Below, in pieces: positions 37,749 through 47,200 of a DNA stretch of 64,000 nucleotides. A program made the translations under genes and the position numbers. Each line of letters opens with the position of its first letter. The stretch's first letter is position 1. Under the pieces are notes generated by a model, which saw only the letters and a program-made list of their open reading frames with translations, had not been told where the DNA came from and searched no databases. The DNA comes from Chaetoceros tenuissimus (taxonomy: Eukaryota > Bacillariophyta > Thalassiosirophyceae > Chaetocerotales > Chaetocerotaceae): assembly GCA_021927905.1 (NCBI GenBank), contig BLLK01000023.1:434001-498000 (forward strand), given 5' to 3'.

Positions 37749-39224
37749 ATGACAGAAGATTCAGCCTATTGGTTGCCCGCTCCTATAGCACAAGCTATAC
37801 GGTCTACTGGAATATCCAGCAATAAGAATAGTGAAGATCGTGAAAGAAAGCGGACAAAACAGAAACGTAGATCTTCTCCAAAACGAAAGATTCAACCAAT
37901 ATCACCAGTGTATCATGATGAGCAAGGTGATATAGAGACACCTCTTCGAACAAAGAGTGTGAGAAGAAGAGATAGCAATAAAGATGATAAGGACGGATGG
38001 CTACCTACTCCACAAAAATTAATCATTGAGAATAGAAATACAAATGATGATGGATGCCTTTCAGGCATGGTCAACATGAAAGGAGTCATTGGAATTCTTA
38101 TTTGTATCGTTTTAGCATCCATTTTTCTTTTTGGCTTCGATGTGAATCCCTTCAAGTTTGGGAGAGAAGGTCAAATTGCACAATTACAAAAGCAAGTATT
38201 TCTACTTGACCAAGAAAATGCTAAACTTCAAAGTATCGTAGATAAACTTGAAGACCAAGTGATATTGCTATCAAATGAGACAGATAGACTTGAAGAAATT
38301 AATGCTGACTTGATACAAACAACGGCAGATCTTACAAATACAGTGGAAAGTTTATCCAATGTAAATTCAGAATTGGAGCAGGCAATGTCCAATCAAGAAG
38401 ATATAAGCGATGGATTAGAAACTGCTGTTACAAATGCTATTGCAGTCAATGACAATTTAGTTACATCTATACTTACTCTAGAGTCACGCATTGGAACATT
38501 GTCAAAAGTAAATGATGATTTGCAATCATCTGCACGAGATCTAGACACGAGGAAAGATTTCTACAATGGTATTGTAGGTGACATTCATTCCTCCAATGTT
38601 GAACTCTCTTTGCAAATAAATGAACTTGAAGAACAATTGGAGGAAGTAGAAAGACAAAACAGTGAATTAGCGTCCAATAATGAAGATCTCTTTTCCATTG
38701 TTACCTTTTTGAATCAAGCAGGGATTGACCTCGGTACTTCTGTTTCGAATGTACAAGACTATCTGGTGGAAGAAATACAAGAAAACACAGCACTCGTATT
38801 ATATGATTTGAAAATGTATTATCAAAATATTTACTTCTATTGGATGTGTGCGACATCTTTTGAAGATAAATTTCAAGAGTATGAATGGATGACGGACAAG
38901 AACATGGCAATTGGAGAAAACTATTATTCTGCAGTGTTGGAATTCATTGACGTGAATGTGTTCCACCAGCTATGTATAAACAAGGCAGATTTTGAGAGAT
39001 TTGTTTCCGAAGATGACTTTATTGGCTATCAAGGACCATTCCCGCCCGTACAAGTTTCTGTAAACACTCTGATATCAGGTGTGGAGAGGTATTCCACCAA
39101 GCTCATTGAGTTCTACTTTCCTCCAGAGGGTTCCACAGGTCTTACTCAAACAGACTGGAAAAATGCCATGTATGAATGTGCAAATATCCCTACATTGAAA
39201 CGCTATGTATGGAGTCAAGATTGA
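37749..39224 (+). CDS. Single-pass coiled-coil membrane protein, paralogue of the 35101-37374 gene
   Basis: Single exon, 491 aa. A basic, Ser-rich N-terminus contains two copies of a W-L-P-x-P motif (WLPAP at 8-12, WLPTP at 84-88). A membrane segment lies at about 111-130. The coiled coil runs from about 140 to 330. The C-terminal domain carries W-x-C, AIG, NTLISGVERYSTKLIEFYFP, EG and DWKNAMYEC, aligning with the neighbour. The two are head-to-head and very different in N-terminal length and intron content, so the duplication is old. Function unknown. Confidence 0.8.
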   Translation: MTEDSAYWLPAPIAQAIRSTGISSNKNSEDRERKRTKQKRRSSPKRKIQPISPVYHDEQGDIETPLRTKSVRRRDSNKDDKDGWLPTPQKLIIENRNTNDDGCLSGMVNMKGVIGILICIVLASIFLFGFDVNPFKFGREGQIAQLQKQVFLLDQENAKLQSIVDKLEDQVILLSNETDRLEEINADLIQTTADLTNTVESLSNVNSELEQAMSNQEDISDGLETAVTNAIAVNDNLVTSILTLESRIGTLSKVNDDLQSSARDLDTRKDFYNGIVGDIHSSNVELSLQINELEEQLEEVERQNSELASNNEDLFSIVTFLNQAGIDLGTSVSNVQDYLVEEIQENTALVLYDLKMYYQNIYFYWMCATSFEDKFQEYEWMTDKNMAIGENYYSAVLEFIDVNVFHQLCINKADFERFVSEDDFIGYQGPFPPVQVSVNTLISGVERYSTKLIEFYFPPEGSTGLTQTDWKNAMYECANIPTLKRYVWSQD

Positions 39225-39329
39225 TTCCATTCCATTTAAAAATTATAATATGTGTAAAGCAATTTTTGAAAGCATCATTATTATTTATACAGTCATTACA
39301 TTACACAAAAAAGTTTTCACCTGAAAAAT

Positions 39330-40090
39330 CTATAAAAGAGCAACCAGAGGAGGAACCACAACAACTGCTGTAGCTGTGACTACAAGGCCACCAATGAGAG
39401 CACCATGCTTTGCATTCTGAATCATCTTGTACCTCTTGACTTGCTTTGCTCTCTTTTTAAATTGCTTCGCCATGGCATTCAACTCTTCACTTCGTTCCTG
39501 CATATCTTCCAACCTTTCTTCTCTAGCAAGTGCCATATCAATATTTTCCGCCATAATTTCCTTCGTCGTATTGATTTTTTGATTCACCATTGCAACACGA
39601 TCAACAGATTGTTCCATCTTTTGCAGTAATATCGGTGCAAACGAAGCTTGAGCACATAGTACATCTCCATAAATCCATTCTTCCGTCTCACGCATCGGTT
39701 CTGTAATGTAAACCATTTTCTCAAGGAAACTCTTGACTAAATCTTCATCAAATGAGGATTCAGCTACCGCACTGAAACTCCATACAATCATGTTACCCGA
39801 TGAATTGTCAAATACATGAAACTTGATTCCCTTGAGTCCTTTGGACTTTACATATTCCCATCCCGCCGTTGGCTTCTTTTTAAGAAGCTTTTGTGCCAAG
39901 GCAATGACTGCACCACCGTAATTTTCTTCTCTATTTGGTTTAGTGGAAGGAAAGGTGTCAGTCAGTATTCACGTTATGACCTCTTTTATTTAGACGAGTG
40001 AAACAAGCAACAAAGGAGTACCTACCCCGCCTCAGCAAGAACGTCGTTTCCCCGTGAGATTGCTGACCATTGAATACCTTGAAGAACCAT
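39330..40090 (-). CDS. R-SNARE of the VAMP7 (longin) type
   Basis: Vesicle SNARE that pairs with Q-SNAREs for fusion with endosomal, vacuolar or plasma membranes. Exons 40026-40090 and 39330-39930 (intron 95 bp, GTAGGT donor) sum to 666 nt, 221 aa, the usual VAMP7 length. The first exon supplies the longin start MVLQGIQWSAISRGNDVLAE, and the splice restores AEAGEENYGGAVIALAQ. The SNARE motif (about residues 130-190) contains the zero-layer Arg in ALAREERLEDM. A C-terminal membrane anchor follows (GALIGGLVVTATAVVVVPPL). It is convergent with the coiled-coil gene, 105 bp apart. Without the first exon the protein would seem to lack its start. Confidence 0.92.
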
Positions 40091-40759
40091 TTTTATTCTA
40101 TTGTTTCTTGATTATTTGATTTGTGAACACTCGGTTGTTCCATAAAGTGATGAAGGAACGCAATGTCGATGCTATCGATGCAAAGATGAAAGGTGCAGTC
40201 CGTTTTGTTCTTTGAGCTGAGCCTTCAATCGTGTTTGAAACCAAAATAGTCACATTCGTGATAATGTCGAACGTCATTGTAAAAAGAGTTTTAGATGTTC
40301 TATGCCAATCTTGAATTACTACAATGAAAAATAGGTATTCTTAACAATTGTCTCTAGATAAAATGAGTTTATATTATAAAAAGAATGATTCTTTTTGTGT
40401 ATGAATATGCCTCCAATAATTCTTATCATTATTTGCAGCCATTCAATTGAAAGTTTTGAAATACTGTATTTCTTTTTCAAAGAAGTAATACAGAGTAATA
40501 CAGCATATTTCAAGAAAAAGATATTATAAAGATTACTCTAATTCTTCAGCGGGACAAATAGAAACATGAAGCAAACATTACAATAAATATATCTCCCCTA
40601 GAACAGAACCTTCGATATTTTTATTGACATCAATTCCAAAAGATAATGTTTCCTTGCATCAATTGCAATTCAAAATATTAAGATAGTCTCTATCACCACC
40701 AGTGCAAATTTGCATATTTACCCTTTCTTCCCCAAGCAAATCTTCTACTGAAAATATAT
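40091..40759. other. Intergenic, promoter of the R-SNARE gene
   Basis: 669 bp, AT-rich. It contains AACGTCATTGTA (ACGTCA at 40271-40276), the same 12-mer found in the LTRs at 41372 and 42648, about 180 bp upstream of the SNARE start. No gene is seen. Confidence 0.4.
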
Positions 40760-41260
40760 CTACAATAATTCAGATGGTCTCTGACTTAAGGAAGAAGAAG
40801 GTGTCATCGATGGATATCTTGAAACATTGATTGATCCACCACAAATACAACATGCTTCAAAAGCAGTTTTTTCTTCCACGAGATCTATTGGTGGAGCATA
40901 TGGTTTACATATTCTTTCTTCTGTAAAACCTAAAGTGTCACGAAGTTGTTCCAAAGATGAACAGGAAACAGTAGTACCATCTGTGTTTTTAACAATCCAA
41001 GTAGGATCGTTTTTACAACCCGTAGGCTCTTGAGATTGAGAAGGCATGTTCGATGGTATAGATGATGGAGTTGCAAGTTTTTGTTTCTTCTTCTTATCCT
41101 TTTTCTTTTTACGTGCTTTAGGTGACTTTGGAGTCTTTGGAGATTTTTGTGATTTCAACTTTCTCAAATTTTGTTCGTCTTCATAGCCTCTTACTCCTAC
41201 TGCTTCGACAATGCACAAGTAGGAAAGGAACAGTGCAATGAGATGCACTTGAATATGCAT
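40760..41260 (-). CDS. Small Lys-rich secreted protein with Cys domain
   Basis: Single exon, 166 aa. It has a signal peptide (about residues 1-20, ending IVEA/VG), then a strongly basic segment (residues 34-61) with KSPK and KTPK steps and runs of Lys. A Pro/Ser linker (PSSIPSNMPSQ) follows. The Cys domain (residues 82-141) carries CKND, SCSSLEQLRDTLGF, RICKP and CCICGG, resembling repeated Cys modules in diatom secreted proteins. A Ser/Pro tail ends the protein. The Lys/Ser/Pro composition recalls silica-associated proteins, but clusters are less regular than in silaffins. The young LTR element begins 79 bp upstream of its start codon. Confidence 0.72.
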   Translation of the reverse strand: MHIQVHLIALFLSYLCIVEAVGVRGYEDEQNLRKLKSQKSPKTPKSPKARKKKKDKKKKQKLATPSSIPSNMPSQSQEPTGCKNDPTWIVKNTDGTTVSCSSLEQLRDTLGFTEERICKPYAPPIDLVEEKTAFEACCICGGSINVSRYPSMTPSSSLSQRPSELL

Positions 41261-41339
41261 CTTTTGTATACGAAAAATTTTCTACTACTCTTTCGAATTG
41301 TTTGCTATGGATTTCAAATTATGAGAGAAACAAAAAATT

Positions 41340-41547
41340 TGCTACGACATGCTAATAAGCTTATTTAGACTAACGTCATTGTAGCGTCATTGGAATCTTG
41401 ACGAACTTCGAAGAGTTGTCATCAAACGCAAATGAGAAGGGCTAATGAGAAGCATGTTCTTTCCTCTTCATTCACAATGCTCATAATTAATTAAAGTAAA
41501 CATCAAAGTTAATCCCACTAACTGCAAACCATTCCCTTGTTGCAGCA
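41340..41547 (+). repeat. Left LTR of the young element
   Basis: 208 bp, TG...CA. It contains ACGTCA (41373-41378) and GCGTCA (41384-41389), 11 bp apart, that is, about one helical turn. Confidence 0.92.
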
Positions 41548-41994
41548 TTATGAATTCATAGCTTAAAACAATGATGGAAGATAAAGAAAAGAATTAGAAG
41601 CAATTATCGCAAGTACTCTCGAAAGCAAAGTTGAGGAAAAGCAATTTCGGCTTGTCAAGATAACTCAAGACTTTCAAGAAGAAGCAATCGTGGTTCGACC
41701 AGAAGACCAATGTTAGTCCAATAGAAGGATTGCAAAGCGCGCAGCAATTCCTCAGAGGCTTCAAGGTCGTTGTATGAACCAATGATTGGATACTCAAGAA
41801 TTTCAACCAAGAACTTTTCCAAGAAATGGAAAGAGCTATCAAGAGCAATAAAAATAGAGATGCATATGCTTCTTTCTAGAAGTGTGCAGTACTACTAAAC
41901 AATGCTACAGAAGCTAGCGATACTAATGATGAGGCAGGAACGGTAGGTTCAATGCCGTAGCAATCCTAATCACATCGACAAAAATGAACTCAAA

Positions 41995-42392
41995 GAGTCC
42001 AAAACCAAAATACAAAAACTCGTCTCCGTAGTGAGAATGAGGTCTTCAAAAAATAAAGCAAACTCGTCATTAGAACGAGGTATAACCAATAAGAAATATA
42101 ATAAATCAAAATCAGACTCGTCTCTGGAAGCGAGAACGAGATCTCAAAACAAAAACAAATAATATATAAAAATAAAAGACTCGTTGAGGTCTTCAAAATG
42201 AAATAAAAGGCTCGTCTTTAAAGAATGAGGTCTTCAAAATACATATTCAAATACATGTTATAAAACAAATAAAACAAAAACAAAAAATATATAAAAATAA
42301 AAGACTCATCGAGGTCTTCAAAATACATAAAAGGCTTAACAAAGGTCTTCATATTAATAAAAGGCTCGTCTTCAATAAGAGAATGAGGTCTT
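41995..42392. repeat. Array of CTCGT/GAGGTCTTC units inside the young element
   Basis: Within the interior, short units of the form (G)ACTCGTC or GGCTCGTCT, a variable 8-20 bp stretch, then GAGGTCTTCAAAA recur about seven times, separated by A-rich stretches. In several units the CTCGT and ACGAG-like arms are complementary, so the array could fold into a row of small hairpins in RNA. Confidence 0.6.
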
Positions 42393-42615
42393 ACAAATAT
42401 TTAATACATATAATTTTGAGATGCGCCAAGATAAAGAACGGTAGTGTAGTCTCTGTCTCATGGAAGAGATGTAAATCTCGTGCAGAGATATAAATATGCA
42501 TGGCAGAAAGGCATATATACATTTATAAATTGGGAAAAACAAATAAAAAGAAGCAAAATAATGATTTCCATCGTCGAAAAATGACATCGAGAAATGCAAA
42601 TCATGAGGGGGATAG

Positions 42616-42823
42616 TGCTACGACATGCTAATAAGCTTATTTAGACTAACGTCATTGTAGCGTCATTGGAATCTTGACGAACTTCGAAGAGTTGTCATCA
42701 AACGCAAATGAGAAGGGCTAATGAGAAGCATGTTCTTTCCTCTTCATTCACAATGCTCATAATTAATTAAAGTAAACATCAAAGTTAATCCCACTAACTG
42801 CAAACCATTCCCTTGTTGCAGCA
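42616..42823 (+). repeat. Right LTR of the young element
   Basis: Appears identical to the left LTR over 208 bp and is followed by the second AAATT target copy. Confidence 0.92.
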
Positions 42824-43067
42824 AAATTGAACCTTCATCTATTTTCTTCCTATCGCTAGAAGAATAGAATATTTTTCGGCGAATCTACATAGTCATTTAG
42901 CTCATGAATGATGCTATCGTGCTTCCAAGCAAAAATATAGCCACATAACAAAACATAGCCACAAAAAAGTGGGTTGCCTTGTTGCCTTTTTTATTTTTAT
43001 TTCATTTCCAATTCAATTACGTTTTACGTACAGTGATACCTTCATTCATCTACCCTCTTCTAATTCG

Positions 43068-43390
43068 CTATCTAATGACAATTGCGGGAGCTACATGAAG
43101 TACACTTAAACTGTTTCTGGTGATAGAAGCAAAAAGTAGACAAGAAAGCAAGAGAATGGTCAAGAGGAACGATGGAGAGGCTGAAGTATCACTGAAATCA
43201 ATATGCTGAAGTTCGAGAAGAGTAAAGTGAAGGGTGAGGATGAGGAAGAACATACATGAGATTCTATCTTACTTCGTTGGGTTGACATGATCCTTCCTCG
43301 AGACTGGAGTCTGTACAAAAGACCAATTATGATCCCTTCTTGATTTCTCCTCAGGGGATCGTACTTTCCATATTGCTTGTTGTGGCTCAT
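43068..43390 (-). CDS. Possible small single-pass membrane protein
   Basis: Exons 43273-43390 and 43068-43180 (intron 92 bp, GTAAGA donor, TTCAG acceptor) would encode 76 aa in a continuous frame. A hydrophilic, Arg-rich first exon (MSHNKQYGKYDPLRRNQ) is followed by one clear membrane segment (SPSFLLTILLLSCLLFASI). No family is recognised. Support comes only from the start, splice sites, phase and the membrane segment, so this is tentative. Confidence 0.35.
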
Positions 43391-44227
43391 CAGTTTTTGG
43401 TTGTCTACGAGTATTTTATCTCTGACAGTACATGGATATGCCGTGTGCAGAAGTATTGATGATGAATATAAGGGGAATACTGTAAACAGTGATTAGACGA
43501 TGATCGACCTCGCTGCCATTCATACATCTACACGTGTATTGGTTGTAATATCCGAATCGATCATGATGACCAGAAGATAGACGACAGAATTGCACATTGA
43601 ACGAAAGAGATATGGATTGTACAATAGATCTGCAGATGCGATTACATAGCGAGGATATAGCTATCTCTAGTGTTGAGAAGTTTGACCATTTCCTATTTGT
43701 CGGACACCATTACTAATCTTACTGTTTTGGGGGCGATTTGTAGGCTTGCAACTGTAAATTATGCGTATCTGAATGGGTCATTGTCCACCATACTGACTGA
43801 AGAGGATGAAAGCATCTTAATTTTATCTGCAGTATATATATAGAAGCAAAGACCTTTGCTTATTAGCGGTCGATACCCATCAATAGTTTCGTTTTCGGAG
43901 CAGCGTTGCTATCTTCTCGTTTCCCATCTCATGTGGAAAGTGATATCATTTGCTTGCTATCATTCAGAAATATGGTTTCTAGTTTATCAAACATCTTAGT
44001 CGGTACATATGTTACGTCAGAGTGACATGGCATTTGAGAAGGGCCTCCCAATGCTCTATTCCTACCAGTCCCACCAGATAACAATTGTATTCCTATTCAA
44101 TTCCTGTATTCCTAAGTGTATATAAATATTAGAGAGAATTCTCGTATATAGTGTGTTGGCACAAAACAAAATTCCTAAATCAAAACATCAAAGTTACTAT
44201 TAATTCATTTCTATCATCGCTATCATC
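43391..44227. other. Intergenic, promoter of the 2848-aa gene
   Basis: 837 bp. It contains ACGTCA at 44014-44019, a TATATATATA run near 43834, and TATAAATA at 44121-44128, 107 bp upstream of the ATG at 44228 and likely its TATA box. No gene is seen. Confidence 0.45.
44121..44128 (+). promoter_or_regulatory. Probable TATA box
   Basis: TATAAATA lies 107 bp upstream of the start codon of the DUF3638-type gene, followed by AT-rich leader sequence. Confidence 0.4.
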
Positions 44228-47200
44228 ATGGATACTGCCCTTCTTAACTACATTTATCTCTTTGATGGTGTTGCGCTTCCATCATCACAGAGCGAAGACA
44301 TTTGTTGCGACTTGGCAAAGTTAGTTGCTTCTTTTGCCGAGAAAATGGTAAGTTGAATTATTAGAAACAAAGGATCAGACTTTCGTAATAATTCTCACTT
44401 TGTGTCTCTCTTGATTGTTAGATGAAGGAAGAGGAGGATAATTTGAGTCTATTCAAAGCAAGTCACTTCCGTGAGCTATCAGAGCTTTTTGCAACTGACT
44501 TGGATTCTATCCAATGGTTTCCAGGCTTTGGGTGTGTACTTGTGGAGAATAAAGACGACCCATTTCAGCGTCCTGACCACTGTTCCTTGTCATTGATCGG
44601 TCTTGATAATTTTGAGCGCTACGTGCATTCCGGGAAAGGCGAGTTCGAGTTCACTGCTTTAGCATCAAGTTACATGGTAGATGCCATTGGTCCTATCTCC
44701 ACTTCTGGGAAGGATCTGTTCTACTCTAGATTCCATAGAATCTTTCAGAAGGCATGTTCACGCCATGGTGATGAAAGGAGTGCCGCGTCATCTGGTAAAC
44801 AAGGGCATCAGAAAACACCTGCTTTTGTAAAAGCTTTGCTAGTACAGACACTTGGTTGCCACTGTGGTGATAAAAAGTGCGTTTGCAAACTGGTTCAACC
44901 TCATGGGGGTTGTACTGATGTTGGTTTACACACAGGAGGGAAAGCAAGATGTACTGAGTTTGCGCTGGTGAGATCTGTTTGTGAATGGAAAATGAGTCAG
45001 GCGTATTTTCGATGCAATCAGTCTGACGGCTATGAAGCTCCTTCATTTGACATGGTGATGTTGTATCTTGACACATTCATTCTTGAAGAAGCTCTACAGT
45101 CTGTCGAAGCTTCAGTCATAGAAAATGGAGTTAGAGATAATGACATTGCAGTCTCTTCTCATCTCTGGAAAATTTTGAAGTCCCTTTGTATGAAAAGTGC
45201 TTCTCTCTTAGAGCTGGGCTTTTGCCTTCACACTCGCACGTCAAAAATAGAATCATTGAAACAAAAGATCCTGAATATTACAGAGGGCTGGCACGATAAC
45301 AACAGAGACAAGTTTCAACTAATATTGCCAAGATCCAATGAATTCTGCTCACCACCAATACAGATCCCAGCAGGACCAAATTCAGAAAAGAGAGTGGATA
45401 CAGTTATGGGAGAAATAGATCTTGAAAATATTGACTTTGTCCCTACTTTCCATTTCCATGAAGGATGGACTGTGTCTTGTGCATATGAATGGGCATCGCA
45501 ATCAAAGACAGTATTCGATGCATCGAGGTCGACTTTCCGAGTCTTTCTTTGCCAGATGGAGAAAATATTTTGGAAACTTAGTGAAAGATATCTTGAGAAC
45601 CCACTTGGTGATAAAATTCAAATTGTTAAGCTTGGAAAGCTACTTGATCACTATCGCGAATGCATGGATGAATTCTTATCGAAATCTACATTACAAATGA
45701 AATTTAGAGTGACTTACCAAAGTATTGAAGTACTAGCAACGTGGTTGATATATTGTATTATATTTCTCGGTCTCCGTAGTCTTTACCCAAATGTAATGCT
45801 CGATCGATTTGGAGTTGCTTTGAGGTACCAAGATCTCAGTCATTTGGTCCTACGCAAAAGAGAGCATCACAAAGTCCTTTTAAAAGTCATTCATTTCTTG
45901 ACTAAATATTTTCGTGAGGGGTCTGAGCTTTTTTCTACGAGACAAGAGCAGCATTGGAATTCAGTAACATTTCAAATGGGTGAATTATATGCAGAAGAAT
46001 TTCTCCGTAGCATCTATGAAAAAGAAAAGAGCAATGCAAAGGCGAGGGTCGACGCACATTGGAAAGAGGTCGAGCGTAAGAAAGAATTAGTTCGAAATTT
46101 GAGGTCAGAGCTAAGTGAATTGCAATCAGAATATGATGCACTGAAGAGAAAGGATAGGATTTATGACAATGTCTCAAGATGGGAGATGAACAACGCAGAG
46201 AACCGAGTCCGTTCTAAGGAAAGAGAGATTGTCAAGGCGGAGAAGGCTCCAGAAGCTGTGATTCAACCATTGCCCCTCTCTAGGGAGAAAGCATTGAAAG
46301 TCTTATTCTTTTTATACATGCCCGATGAGTTTAAAACTTTGGCAAATATAACTTTTATTTCTCAGCAATTACTAGTCCCGATCCCATATGATGGTAAATG
46401 GGGCGGAAAAGATGGCGACGAAAGAGTTGATGTTTTAAAAACCATCAAAGTTCTGGATAAGGATTTTTGTTGGTTTGCACATTTCAGTGATTCTCAAAAT
46501 TCTCAATACCTTCGAGTCACCGAGAATAGACACCGCGATTTAAGTTGTGTGGGCATTTCAATGTCAAGAGACATACCAACTAAGAAAAGCATTGGCCCCA
46601 GACACATAGACTCTTTTTATACCCGAGAAGATGGGATATATTATCCAGACAATAACAGCATACGTCTAACTTGGTACGGCGGTAGTCTTTCAAGAAGACC
46701 AAGAAACGTTGAATTCAACCCTTTTGAAATTCCAAGTGAATTTACTAGTGAGTGATGTTGTGTTTTTATATTTACTTTGATTACCATCATTATCTAATTC
46801 ACATTTGTAATTCCAGCTGCATATTTCACAGCAAGGCTACCAGACGAAGAAAGACGCTTGCAATGGTGCATGTTTATCCCTCCAAATGTAGATGAATTAC
46901 CACAAAGAGGAAATAGACCATATGCCTCCCAAAATTTGAGACCATCTTGGTTAGATAAAGAAGGATTCTTGCATTTTGCAAAACTTCGGCAAAATCCAAC
47001 AATGATGCTTCGCAAGCTCTGTGTGATTTTGAAGACTGAGTCTCTGCCGTTGGAACATGAATGTGTACAAGACCTGCTCTTTCAAACAGTATTCCAGATA
47101 GGAAGAATCGAATCTTCAGGCGGATCTTGCATGTTTACATGGAAGAAAGACTTTGACAACATTCGTAGTGCATGTATCAAAGAGATTGCTTTTATCATTA

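Larger units (their letters stand above)
41340..42823 (+). mobile_element. Young non-autonomous LTR retrotransposon (TRIM-like)
   Basis: A 1484-bp element bounded by two 208-bp direct repeats that appear identical (41340-41547 and 42616-42823). Both begin TG and end CA, and a 5-bp target duplication AAATT (41335-41339 and 42824-42828) flanks them. A polypurine tract (GAGGGGGATAG, 42605-42615) sits directly before the right LTR, fixing the orientation as plus. The 1068-bp interior has no gag or pol coding sequence that I can recognise, so it would depend on an autonomous partner. A primer-binding site was not identified. Identical LTRs with an intact target duplication indicate a very recent insertion. 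Confidence 0.92.
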
